From assembly GCF_901709675.1 (NCBI RefSeq), contig NC_051089.1, positions 18,350,008-18,414,007 on the forward strand: a stretch of DNA of 64,000 nt, written 5' to 3'. The DNA comes from Syngnathus acus. Its lineage: Eukaryota; Chordata; Actinopteri; Syngnathiformes; Syngnathidae. The number at the start of each line of letters is the position of its first letter. Position 1 is the first letter of the stretch. Of the stretch, positions 45,806-55,748 are shown one piece after another. The position numbers were made by a program, and so were the translations under genes. The notes beneath the pieces were generated by a model, which was not told where the DNA came from, ran no database searches, and saw only the letters and a program-made list of their open reading frames with translations.

Positions 45806-46200
45806 TTACACAACCTGGGCGTGTTTCCTTTTTAGCTCCAGGGAGTAGTCGTTATCAAAGTAGATCTGCCTCTTGTCTATCTGTTCCTTCACTGTGTAGT
45901 CCGCAAAACTAATCACGATGGGGTGAGGAGGGTCATTTTCATTTGATTTAGGCATTAACTCTCTGTGTGCCCAACAAATACTAACGTCAGGTTCTGTTAG
46001 CCGGAATTCAGTTACCACCTTCGGTAGTAGCTTTTAAACAAAGGCCAACGCATCTCTCGCTTACTTCAGGAACCTGATACAACCTCTGTCGTAGCTACTA
46101 TATGCTGCTCAACTACCACAACCCTCTTTTCCAGCTGCAGCAGTTGTGCGCTCACAGCTTCAATTAAAGATTCCAGTCTTGTGAACAATTCCTTAGTTTA
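45806..46200 (-). pseudogene. L1/Tx1-type ORF1 fragment
   Basis: On the minus strand, LPxLESLIEAVSAQLLQLEK-like sequence (~46190-46080) resembles the coiled coil of L1 ORF1. The frame 46018-45806 has AHRELMPKSNENDPPHPIVI, then FADYTVKEQI and YFDNDYSLELKRKHAQV, the conserved RNA-binding part. A frame change lies between. No ORF2 is nearby. Confidence 0.75.
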
Positions 46201-46653
46201 CCCTCCATGCTTTTAGCCACAGCTACCGTGCCTTTACTAAGCCTTTGCTGTCTGTCTTTGTGGTGTTGGGCATATTTTTACAGAATACTAATCAAAGTTT
46301 GTTTATTGAGTTGGGTTAGTAAGCAGAGAACAAACTTTGCGTCTCACATGGACATGGCATATTTTGCACCCAAAACGCATAATTGCCATGTATTTTTTTC
46401 TTATTTATATCCCTAATAACCAGGAAATCAAGAGAAAAAAAATCAATGAGAATTTCTTCGTCTGACCTCTAAATGAGTAATGAGTTTCAGGGTTGGGTGG
46501 GTGGCTGGCTGGCTGGGGGGTGGGGTTCTTTGGGCAATGTAGAGCTCTGTCAGCCTTTTGAGCTCTTTCCCTTCATGGAACACCTTTCACATATGCTCAT
46601 GATACACAATAAATGCCTCATTTTGTTATTAACGCTCTCCCTCTTTGGTTCAG

Positions 46654-46753
46654 GATCCACTTAAGAATGAAGAGTGGAAACTGTATTTTCGAAACCTTTC
46701 TACTTCACTTACTTCCCTGCTAGTGCTGCTCACTACAGCAAACAACCCAGATG
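46654..46753 (+). CDS. tpcn2: tpcn2 exon (pore loop and selectivity filter I)
   Basis: The exon encodes DPLKNEEWKLYFRNLSTSLT and then SLLVLLTTANNPD. TTANNPD is the first selectivity-filter region of TPC2, fully conserved. The acceptor is TTGGTTCAG at 46653 and the donor is GATG|GTATTT. It ends in phase 1, and the next exon supplies TG to complete valine. Confidence 0.95.
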
Positions 46754-46853
46754 GTATTTCAGTCAACACTGTCCTCTTCACGCATTACTGTTTTTAGTTA
46801 GTTAGTTGCCATATTTATTTTTTATTAATTACAAATATTCTGATTTTGTGCAG

Positions 46854-46919
46854 TGATGATTCCTGCCTACTCCCTAAACAGAGGATATGCCATTTTCTTT
46901 GTCTCCTTCAGTGTTATTG
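46854..46919 (+). CDS. tpcn2: tpcn2 exon (pore exit and start of S6)
   Basis: The exon encodes V-MIPAYSLNRGYAIFFVSFS and then VI, with G completed by the next exon. It covers the segment after filter I and the start of S6. The acceptor TTGTGCAG ends at 46853 and the donor is ATTG|GTAAGA. It starts and ends in phase 1. The intron to the previous exon is only 100 bases and contains no repeat. Confidence 0.95.
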
Positions 46920-47025
46920 GTAAGATGTATTGTCGTTGTCTATTTCAGTTCAATATTTACTACCTGTTTCTTGAAAGAAAATTTGTGTTTCCTCATGTAA
47001 TGTCTAATTATCTGTTTCCTTCCAG

Positions 47026-47090
47026 GAACATATTGCTTGATGAATTTACTGACAGCCATTATCTACAACCAGTTCAGAGGATATTTGCTA
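47026..47090 (+). CDS. tpcn2: tpcn2 exon (S6 of repeat I and start of linker)
   Basis: The exon encodes G-TYCLMNLLTAIIYNQFRGY and then LL: the inner S6 helix and the QFRGYL word at the start of the cytosolic linker. The acceptor is CCTTCCAG at 47025 and the donor is CTA|GTAAGT, phase 0. No later tpcn2 exon was recognised up to 64000, so repeat II probably lies beyond the window. Confidence 0.95.
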
Positions 47091-47599
47091 GTAAGTCGCA
47101 CTTACACTGTATGATCTACTTCTCCCGAAAGGACAGAATGAAATATTTGAGGCCCTCACAATCCTCAAAGTTGCCCAGTTCATATGACCTGTAGCTATAA
47201 ACTCCAATTCAGGTGAAGTTGGGAGAATTTTTAATATATAATTAAAAACAGAATCTAATAATTTGCAAATCATATCCAACCCATATTCAATTTAATTCAC
47301 TACCAAGACAAAATATTTAATGTTCGAACTGATATGCTTTGTTTTTGGAAAATATTGCAAAAACACTTAGAGCGAACCGCTGTCCAAGATCTGGTGCAGT
47401 CAGACATCCCATGGAGTAAGTCAGGGATGGGCAATGAATTATTCAAATGTTCAGAGTTAGAAATCGAAAATGTTGTCAAGAGTCATGCCAACATGCTAAC
47501 TACAATACATTCCCTCTTTCCCTCCACTGTACAAGAAAGTAGAATTTTGCAAACATTGAGTTGGCAAAAGTGTTAGTTTTTCATTCTTTTTCTTTTAAT

Positions 47600-48430
47600 A
47601 GTAGTTTGGATCACCAGAGAATTAACTGGAATCAGTAAATACATTATCTCGCCCACATGTGGGACACAGGTGGGTGGGTGTAGTTGTTGTAATGGCGGCA
47701 GTTCGGGCCTTGCGTTCAGCACATTTTCTCTTTTGAGTTTCGGCTGCACGAGCTCCAGTCGTGAGCCTGCATTGCCAGCTGGGGCGGTCCAGAGCATGCA
47801 TCTCCCAGCTATTGGTGTCGATGCTGAGGTCTCTGAGGTAAGCTTTCAGGCTGTCTTTAAAGCGTTTCTTCTGTCCTCCCACTGTCAGTTTGCCCTGGCA
47901 CAACTTGCCGTATAACAGCTGTTTCAGCAGTCAGGCATCCTCACGACATGTTCAGCCCATCTGACCTGTGTTGTCTGTAAGAGGGTGTAGATGCTGGGCA
48001 TAAACCATTGCTGGTGCATTTGCCGATGCCATGCTTCCCAAAGATTCCTTCCCAGCTCTGATGGTCTGTCCGGAACTCTGGCGTTGAAGTCCCCGAGAAT
48101 CAATAGCTTCTCTGATTGTGAGACTGCTGCAATGAGGGCATCCAGTTCTTTGTAGGACTTGTCGTTGACATCATCTGGGTTTAGGGCACCTTTTCTAGCC
48201 CCTAGAGTGAATCCTATAAAAGGGATGCTCAAACACCCAAGGGGCTGCCGAACTCCACTGCTGCTTCGCTCCAGTAGAGAGCGACCACATGTCCTGAGCC
48301 GCCTGTGTGTCGGTCTGTGACTGTCCGCTCCCAATGTATCCGCACCTGCTGATTCGCCACACGCCCATTGCCACAGGACTTGTGAAGGTTGCACAGGATG
48401 GTTTGGGATGGTCATGATTTGCGCTAGGCT
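47600..48430 (-). pseudogene. LINE of the RTE/'craniofacial' type, RT deleted
   Basis: The minus-strand frame ending at 47924 carries endonuclease words SQSEKLLILGDFNARVPDRP (Mg-site loop). It then goes directly to the C-terminal QVRWAEHVVRMPDC. The frame 47903-47622 continues CQGKLTVGGQKKRFKDSLKA and ends with a CPTCGRD zinc-knuckle-like word. RT between them is missing. An hAT is inserted upstream (48441-49461). Confidence 0.8.
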
Positions 48431-48440
48431 TGGATTAAAG

Positions 48441-49461
48441 CAGTCCTTCTCAAATAGTGGGGCGCGCAGGGAGTTACGGTATTTTTGCACCAAACAAGAG
48501 CACACAGCACAGAGCAGGAGTGGTAAAAGTTCAACGAACAAACTCTTCAGCAACACAATGAAAAAATATTTGACAGGGATGAAAAGAAAGGCGGAGAGGG
48601 ACGCAGATAATGAGACAAACGTAAGTCACCCGAAAGCCAAGACGAGGAAATATGACGAAGCGTATGTAGCGCTTGGCTTCACTGTTACTATGGTGGGAGA
48701 CGAGGAAAGACTGGTATGTTTACTGTGTCTAAAAATGTTGGCAGCGGACAGCATGAAGCCAAATAAATTAAGGCGGCACTTAAAGACATTACACCCCAAT
48801 CACGCTGATAAGCCGCTTGAGTTTTTTCAGCGAAAACGTGCTAAATATTGCCAACAATCGTCCCGCTTTGTGAGTGCTACTTCAGTAAACCAGCGAGCAC
48901 TTTTAGCATTATATAAAGTGGCATACCAAATTGCTCAGTGAAAAAAAAAATCAGCACAGATTTTTTTAACTTTTGTTTTGTTGGTCAAATTGTTTGTCAT
49001 ATTGTGCTCCTGAGTTAATGTTGCTGATGAATTTGATTTATTATTATTTATTGATTTCATTTAATTATATTTTTCAATATCGAATGGTCAAAGAATGTAC
49101 CTAGATCCAGTGTTTACAGTTTAAATAAAGATGTGATTTTTAAAAAAAAAAAAAAAAAAATTCGGACAAATTGATGCACTTTAAGTCTTCTCTGTTACAG
49201 ACAAAAAATATATAATATAATATAATATAATATAATATAATATAATAAAGTTATTCTTTATTGTAAGTTGATCTACATATATTACTTTCTTTTTTGTTTT
49301 CTTTAATGTTAACAAGGATACAAGGTTATGCATAGGTGTACCTATAATAATTTTATAGAAAAATGATACTATTTACAGTGGCGGCGGAGAGTTGGGGGGG
49401 GGCGCGAAACGTTTACATCTTCCTGGGGGGGAGCGTAACAGAAAATAATTGAGAAGCACTG
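48441..49461 (+). mobile_element. hAT element with BED-finger ORF, deleted
   Basis: The ends CAGTCCTTCTCAAATAGTGG and, inverted, CAGTGCTTCTCAATTATTTT are flanked by an exact 8-bp GATTAAAG (48433-48440, 49462-49469). It carries an N-terminal transposase frame but no catalytic part. An A-run at 49141 and an ATAAT microsatellite at 49210 lie inside. Confidence 0.93.
48555..48941 (+). pseudogene. hAT transposase N-terminus (ZBED5/SCAND3-like)
   Basis: The frame from about 48555 encodes MKKYLTGMKRKAERDADNET and a basic KAKTRKYDEAYVALGF. A zinc-finger-like VCLLCLKMLAADSMKPNKLR with RHLKTLHPNH (C-x2-C ... H-x4-H) follows. The typical KPLEFFQRKRAK and ALLALYKVAYQIAQ close it at 48941. The family has about 500 more residues, lost here. 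Confidence 0.82.
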
Positions 49462-50524
49462 GATTAAAGTGAGAGAGAGTTGCGCAGAACGTGAGCCTCA
49501 CTCTCTCATCCGAGACCATCAAGATCCAGTGCCATGGCAAAGTCAAGACAACCGGAGACAGAAACGGATGCAGTGGATGGCCGTGATGTCGTACGTGTCC
49601 TACCACGCCCTATGCGCTCCACGACGCATTGCTGGTAATTGCCTTTAAGCACACTGACTACAGAAGTAGTTCATCCACGCTGTCCTCCGAATCCAGACTT
49701 CACATGCTGGGTGGACAGAGCCCTGTCAGTAAGAGATCCCAGATCTGTAACTTCCGACATATCTTGCAGCATGCTCGCAAGATAGTGGAGACTCGTGGTG
49801 GTGGAAGCGTCCAACTTCCGTCCATGATAAGGACTAGCCCGTATCATGCCACTACCATAATGATGATGAACTACACGTTTGTCAAACTGCACACGCATGT
49901 ACCCACATGCAGACACAAAAGGGGACCGGGGCAAAACAGGAGCAGGCTTGGGGGACTTTAAGTGAGGAACTTGGCATATTTGGTATGTTTGTACTTTTTT
50001 CTTTCTTTCAGTATTTGGACTTTACGATGATGCAACATTTTCACATTACCATATTGCGGATTGTCAGCCACTCCGTGCCGAAACTTTTTTTTCCCCTTTC
50101 ATCAGAGGAGTGTTGCCTTAAAAAAAAATGAAAAAGTGTGCTGTTTGTGCGTCCTGCTGATGTGAACAATTGTCTGGAAGTTGTGTAACAATTTATTTAT
50201 GTTATGCTTATTTTACATTGTTGCTCAATAAATATTAAGTTAAATGAAGTACTGGTCTATGTTGTTCTACACTATGCAACTCTTGACATTTGTTCAAAAA
50301 TCTGAATTATTTTACATCATTGAACGTCTTTGAAAAAGTAATGCAAAAATTACTTTCCCTAGTAATTACTTACATTTAAAAAGTAATTCAATTACTAATT
50401 AAATTACTTTTTGGAATGGTAACTAGTAACTGTAACAAATTACATTTTGGAAGTAAATGGCCGAACACTGCTCTTGATATGGTCAAATGAACAGGCTGTC
50501 ATGAAAACACAGCTAAGATACAAA
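49462..50524. other. LINE remnant and unassigned sequence
   Basis: 49470-49620 follows the hAT duplication and is probably the same LINE as at 47.6 kb. About 50330-50470 (AGTAATTCAATTACTAATTA ... GGCCGAACACTG) looks like the right end of an hAT MITE with its left end missing. No gene was recognised. Confidence 0.45.
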
Positions 50525-51118
50525 CTATCCATCCATCCATTTTCTGAACCGCTTAGTCCCCACGGGGATCACGGGTGTGCTGGAGCCTATCTCAGCCGTC
50601 ATCAGGCAGTAGGCGGGGGACACCCTGAACCGGTTGCCAGCCAATCGCAGGTCACACAGAGACAAACAACCATTCGCACTTGCACTCACACCTAGGGACA
50701 ATTTGGAGTGCTCAATCGGCCTACCAAGCATGTTTTTGGGATGTTGCTCTGATGAACTCACACCACTCATAGAGTCTCAGAGGCATTACTGTGCAATAAC
50801 ATCCTTCTCTTCACACCTTTTTGGATTTGTCTACACTGTTTTTGCCATTATTCACATGTCCTGAGTGTTGTTAGTCACCTATATGTTGAACAGAGGGTGT
50901 GTTTTACCGAAGTCAAATTCCTTGTTTGGCATGCTCAAACATGGCAAATAAAAACTCTTGGATCTGGATCTTGGGAGGAAACCTGAGTGCCCAGAGAAAA
51001 CCTACGCGGGCACGGGGAGAACATGCAAACTCCACACAGGGAGGGCCGGAGGTGGAATCGAACCCGCACCCTCCTAACTGTGAGGCGGACGTGCTACCCT
51101 GTGCCCCACCGAGCCGCC
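50525..51118 (-). repeat. SINE (GGATGGATGG type), split by a 220-bp insert
   Basis: The minus strand holds the tail and core at 50525-50745 and the 5' half at 50970-51118 (GGTTCGATTCCACC as B box). The intervening ~225 bases (50746-50970) are foreign to the SINE and unassigned. Confidence 0.8.
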
Positions 51119-51652
51119 GGATACAAACTAAGTTTTAGTAAAAGTTTTTTTATTTGTTTCGGGAGGTCGAATCACAATCATCAGCCACCAGAGTGCAATA
51201 GTGAGCGAACATGAGCCAAGTCATAAGTCTACACTCCTATTAAAGGTATAGTGCATGTTAAACAAAAGGATTTGTATCTAACAAGGAATGTTGGGTTTAC
51301 ATATTTATCTGGGGGAGCCTTGGGGCGAGAATGCGCATCTACTAATCTTCTCTCCACTCTTTGAACCAGTAAAACAGGGGTGTCAAACTCATTTTTGTCA
51401 CGAGCCGCATTGTAGTCATAGTTTCCTTCAGAGGGCCATTATGACTGTCAACACAAATAAATGTCTGAATGCCTCATATAAATTATAAGCTACAAAACAA
51501 ACTGACAAATAACTCGTTTTCAAATCAGACTAGTAAAAACTGTTCAAATATTTTAAAATGATGATTTTAACAGTGAAGACAATTTACAGTTTTAGTAATA
51601 ACATGAATTTGATGCACAATTTGTCTTTGCGGCCCACATAAAATGATATCTG

Positions 51653-51988
51653 TGTCACGACTCATCCTCGGTTGCTGTATTGTCTTTGTTACCATGGTTT
51701 CTGTTCGCGTTGCCCCTCCCCTCCTGTGTTACCTCAATCAATGTAACCACAGTCACCTGCCTCGTGTTTCGTGTTTTGTATTTAAGTCCTGTCTGCCCCT
51801 CACTCTGTTGTCGGATCATTAATGTCTTCACGTCTCGTCTCGTCTGTTGTCGTCGTTCCTGTTTTATCTTGTCTTTTTGTTCAGTTAGTCTTGTCCCTAG
51901 TCGAGCTTCTTATGGTTTGTCTTTGAGTTCTCCAATAAACCCTGGTCCAAGCTGCATTTGGTCGCCCTGCTCCATTCCATCCGTGACA
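51653..51988 (+). repeat. 5' LTR
   Basis: 336 bases, TG...CA. A TATTTAAG box lies at about 51779 and CAATAAACC at 51931. The interior begins GAATGATCCGACC, a start seen in fish Gypsy-type elements, so the family is probably Gypsy-like; that is inference. Confidence 0.9.
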
Positions 51989-51989
51989 G

Positions 51990-52480
51990 AATGATCCGAC
52001 CATCACAGCGACCAGCGCTTGGCCCTCCCTCCACCACCAGCTCCCGTCAGCGACGCCCGATCCACGTCCGTCATCCGAGCTTGTGCCAGCGCCATGGGCT
52101 CCGTGGCCGCCATCAGACTTCGCTCCCGCGACGCCGGACCCTCGGCCGCCATCGGAGTGCTTCTGGCGCCAGGGGCCCGCAGCCGCCGTTGGATTTCGCT
52201 CCAGCGCCATTGGAGAGCCTCCCGGCGCCATCAGACTCGCGGCCACCATCGGGCTTCAACCCAGCGTTGCAGGACCCGCGGGCGTCGCCAGATTTCAAGC
52301 CAGCTGCGCCGGACCCGCGATCGTCCCTGGCCCCACTCCCACTGTTGCGGCGCGTGGTGGCTCTTGCTGCTGCCACAGCTCCGCCTTCCGAATGCCGCTG
52401 ATCGCGGTGCGGACTTCCAAATGCTGCCGATTGCGGCTCTGACTTTGAGTTTCCGCCAAGCACGGTTCCGTTCCCCGGGT
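51990..52480 (+). other. Proline-rich interior of the LTR element
   Basis: Frames of 119-160 codons read through in all three plus-strand frames, giving P/R/A-rich words. They are made by GC-rich short repeats (GCCGCCATCAGACT-type). The frame starting ATGATCCGACC at the LTR edge (about 51991) may be a relic gag start. No domain was recognised. Confidence 0.5.
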
Positions 52481-52484
52481 AAAA

Positions 52485-52803
52485 CCAGCTCAGTGGCCTA
52501 GTGGTAGAGTGTCCGCCCTGAGACTGGAAGGTTGTGGGTTCAAACCCCGGCCGGGTCATACCAAAGACTATAAAAATGGGACCCACTGCCTCCCTGCTTG
52601 GCACTCAGCATTAAGGGTTGGAATTGGGGGGTTAGATCACCAACTGATTCCCGAGCGCGGCACCGCTGCTGCTCACTGCTCCCCTCTCCCCCAGGGGATG
52701 GATTAAAATCACACGGGGATGGGTTAAATGCAGAGGACAAATTTCACCACACCCAGGTGTGTGTGTGACGATCATTGGGACTTTAATCTTAATCTTTAAT
52801 CTT
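52485..52803 (+). repeat. tRNA-derived SINE, copy inside the LTR element
   Basis: It starts CCAGCTCAGTGGCCTAGTGG with the same A and B boxes and body as the 275-555 copy. It ends GACTTTAATCTTAATCTTTAATCTT, a short repeated tail. It sits just before the minisatellite, after ACGGTTCCGTTCCCC, which recurs behind it. Confidence 0.9.
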
Positions 52804-52814
52804 CTGCCAAGTGC

Positions 52815-53725
52815 GGTTCCGTTCCCCAAGTTTCCGCCGAGTGCGGGTCTGTCCCCGAGTTGCCGCCGTTTGCGGTTCTGTCCCCGAGTTGCCACCGTTT
52901 GCGGTTCTGTCCCCGAGTTGCCGCCGTTTGCGGTTCTGTCCCCGAGTTGCCGCCGTTTGGGGCTCCGTCCCCGAGTTGCCACCGTTTGCGGGTCTGTCCC
53001 CGAGTTGCCGCCGTTTGCGGTTCTGTCCCCGAGTTGCCGCCGTTTGCGGTTCTGTCCCCGAGTTGCCACCGTTTGCGGTTCATGTCCCCAGAGTTGCCGC
53101 TGATTTCGGTTCTGTCCCCGAATTGCCGCCGATTGCGGTTCACGTCCCCAGAGTTGCCGCCGATTGCGGTTCACGTCCCCAGAGTTGCCGCCGGTTGCGG
53201 TTCATGTCCCCAGAGTTGCCGCCGATTGCGGTTCTGTCCCCGAGTTGCCGCCGTTTGCGGTTCTGTCCCCGAGTTGCCGCCGATTGCGGTTCATGTCCCC
53301 AGAGTTGCCGCTGATTTCGGTTCTGTCCCCGAATTGCCGCCGATTGCGGTTCACGTCCCCAGAGTTGCCGCCGATTGCGGTTCACGTCCCCAGAGTTGCC
53401 GCCGATTGCGGTTAATGTCCCCAGAGTTGCCGCCGATTGCGGTTCATGTCCCCTGAGTTGCCACCGATTGCGGTTCATGTCCCCTGAGTTGCCGCCGATT
53501 GCGGTTCATGTCCCCAGAGTTGCCGCCGATTGCGGTTCATGTCCCCAGAGTTGCCGCCGATTGCGGTTCATGTCCCCAGGTTCATGTCCTCAGAGTTGCC
53601 GCCGATTGCGGTTCATGTCCCCAGAGTTGCCGCCGATTGCGGTTCATGTCCCCAGAGTTGCCGCCGATTGCGGTTCATGTCCCAAGAGTTGCCGCCTATT
53701 GAGGTTATGTTCCAGAGTTGCCGCT
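52815..53725 (+). repeat. 29/31-bp minisatellite with higher-order pattern
   Basis: About 30 units. The 29-bp type is TTGCCGCCGTTTGCGGTTCT+GTCCCCGAG. The 31-bp type carries GATTGCGGTTCATGTCCCCAGAG. A block holding GCTGATTTCGGTTCTGTCCC appears at about 53096 and again at 53306, so a ~210-bp higher-order unit is duplicated. Open frames on both strands are by-products of the repeat. Confidence 0.95.
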
Positions 53726-54207
53726 GAGCGCGGTTAGAACTTTGCCATGGCCAGTGAGGTCATTTGAACTGGTGCGCTTCCCCCCCGGCCCCCCGCTCGC
53801 CACTTGGGGGTTTTGTTTTTTTGGGATGTCGGGAGCCGTCCCTTGTGGGGGGGTACTGTCATGACTCATCTTCGATGCTGTATTGTGTCTTTGTTACCAT
53901 GGTTTCTGTTCGCGTTGCCCCTCCCCTCCTGTGTTACCTCAATCAATGTAACCACAGTCACCCGCCTCGTGTTTCGTGTTGTGTATTTAAGTCCTGTCTG
54001 CCCCTCACTCCATTGTCGGATCATTAATGTCTTCACGTCTCGTCTCGTCTGTCGTCGTCGTTCCTGTTTTTATCTTGTCTTTTTGTTCAGTTAGTCTTGT
54101 CCGTAGTAGAGCTTCTTATGGAGGATATGCACTGACGACACAGATCGGGGCGGCCATTATTGTTTGGGTGGCAAAAAGCCTCGTTCGCTGCCACTAGACT
54201 CGTGAGG

Positions 54208-54590
54208 ATGGCGGCCTGGGTGGGTGTCGTGAGTGATTATTTCGTCCAGTTGGACCAAGAAAACCGCAAGAGATACATTGAAAAGTTGAAAAAATATAAC
54301 ATTCGTGTTGATCCGCTGTGGAAGCCAAGTAAGAACGCCACCAGCTCAAGCGTAGCAGGAGCTGGGACAGCAAGCGTTTGGTCCTCTGATAAGGCGACTT
54401 TTCCGCCAGTAACATATCCAGACATATACAACTAGTTGATAGATTGTTCAAGTCCATATACCAAGGAAGACCTCAGAGCCTACAAGAGTTTGCAACGATA
54501 TCGCTACCTGACCTCAGGTCGTGTCCATTCCGTTGAGTCACAGCCAGTGGAGCGAAACGGAGAAGATGCCAGCCATGGCAGCACATAATA
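54208..54590 (+). pseudogene. SWIM/YqaJ-type element protein, N-terminal fragment
   Basis: From ATG 54208 it reads MAAWVGVVSDYFVQLDQENR and KRYIEKLKKYNIRVDPLWKP, then PPVTYPDIYN and a stop at 54433. Beyond the stop the same frame continues SSPYTKEDLRAYKSLQRYRY. These words open the teleost repeat proteins that carry a SWIM zinc finger and a YqaJ-like nuclease; this is from memory. The finger and nuclease are not present, and one in-frame stop breaks it. Confidence 0.7.
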
Positions 54591-54935
54591 TAATAATAAT
54601 ATATTATAATTGTAGATAGGTGAACAATCTAATTATTAGAAACTAGCAATTGGACATACATACTGTCATGAAGCTGTGTAATTATGCATTCCTTAGGTCA
54701 TGGCCGAGTAGCAGGAAGAAAAAAGGAATATCCGAGCAATAATAATAAACTTTATTACAGGCTCTTGGCCCACAGGGGAAAAAACAAACATCACATACAT
54801 TAAAATAAATAAAAAGAGTACATTTCAAATGTTATGAGAGGCACTCATGCCAGCGTCCTCTGATGGTGGATGTGTACCTTATAGCACTATATCCAGTATA
54901 CCTCACAGATGAATGTTGACGTCAATAAAACAAAA

Positions 54936-55145
54936 TTACGTACTTCCCACAAAGTGATCTGAGCAGATGTAAGAATGGATAGTTGGCTTCCAAAGCTTGG
55001 AGCTGTTGCGGCCATGTTCCGCCCTACGAAGCGCCGCCACCCAGCTATCCTTTCTGGTCTGGTCCGCAGGGAACCAATATAACTTCTTGGTATCGCTTTT
55101 TTGGAAGCGATAGGCACACCCTATGGCACAACAACTCTTCACCAT
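54936..55145 (-). pseudogene. THAP zinc-finger exon of a transposase
   Basis: From ATG 55145 the minus strand reads MVKSCCAIGCAYRFQKSDTK and KLYWFPADQTRKDSWVAALR, ending YICSDHF. The C-x4-C ... C-x2-H pattern with the conserved FPAD and W is a THAP domain (about 60 residues complete). Possible donor GT sites lie just after it. No catalytic part follows in the element. Confidence 0.85.
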
Positions 55146-55748
55146 GGTTTAAGTTGCCTACGTAACAACTCTGCCACGATCTGCAACCGATAAAATGCTA
55201 AAAAATGCTCCTGTACCAGCCTTGGCCCTATTATCGTCCGCCGCTTTTTGCCACCCAAACAAACCGTCGGCCGGTCTGTGACGTCACGTGCATATCCTCC
55301 ATAGTCTGTCTTTGAGTTCTCCAATAAACCCTGGTCCAAGCTGCATTTGGTCGCCCTGCTCCATTTCATCCGTGACAATCTGAGTTTGACACCTGTGCAG
55401 TAAAACAATGTAGAAAGTACAGGAGGACAAAAAAAGTACCGTATTCTTCGGAATATGTCACTTTTTTTTTTCATAGTTTGGGGGGGCGACTTATACTCAG
55501 GAGCGACTTATATGTGTAATAATTCACAAATTTTTACTTGCTCATTATCACATTACTGACTTACTAGTATAGTTGATCACTTCACATGTTATTTTCACTT
55601 TAAACCGCCTGAGGGCACACTATGGGTGTGGAATAATTGGAGCCTCACTGACAATGAGTTCCATTCACTGACTTCCGGAGTCAGGAGATTTTTTCTGATT
55701 TGCAGTGACACAGATGGTTCGATAAACTTGTTATTTATGTTATAGTTA

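Larger units (their letters stand above)
54119..55301. mobile_element. ISL2EU-like element with THAP and SWIM/YqaJ gene starts
   Basis: The termini are TGGAGGATATGCAC and, inverted, the same 14 bases, followed by TGACG on both sides, with TA on both flanks (AT is equally possible). Two gene starts lie inside and face each other. 2-bp duplications, a THAP protein and a second YqaJ-type protein are features I recall for the ISL2EU superfamily. About 1.2 kb is too short for an active copy, so it is internally deleted. Confidence 0.7.
51653..55377 (+). mobile_element. Non-autonomous LTR retrotransposon with 5-bp target duplication
   Basis: Two LTRs starting TGTCAYGACTCATC and ending CCGTGACA flank a ~1.87-kb interior. 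ATCTG is duplicated at 51648-51652 and 55378-55382. No gag, protease, RT or integrase is readable. The interior is a proline-rich stretch, a SINE and a minisatellite. A G-rich tract (GTGGGGGGGTAC) precedes the 3' LTR as a polypurine tract. It must have moved with enzymes of another element. Confidence 0.93.
53857..55377 (+). repeat. 3' LTR, interrupted by a THAP/SWIM element
   Basis: It matches the 5' LTR from TGTCATGACTCATC to GAGCTTCTTA (54118) and again from about 55304 (TCTGTCTTTGAGTTCTCCAA) to CCGTGACA. The 1183-bp insert 54119-55301 lies between. The two LTRs differ at several positions, so the insertion is not recent. Confidence 0.9.
51375..55397. mobile_element. hAT MITE (CAGGGGTGTCAAACTC ends) split by an LTR element
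   Basis: The ends CAGGGGTGTCAAACTCATTT and, inverted, CACAGGTGTCAAACTCAGAT are flanked by an exact 8-bp CAGTAAAA (51367-51374, 55398-55405). Only about 300 bases are the MITE. The rest is the LTR retrotransposon inserted near its right end. Confidence 0.93.

Noticed and set aside
52796-53737. Many long ORFs (up to 198 codons) with repeated SPELPPIAVHVPRVAADCG-like words
   Set aside because: They occur in several frames on both strands of a 29/31-bp minisatellite, so they are repeat artefacts and not a repeat protein gene.
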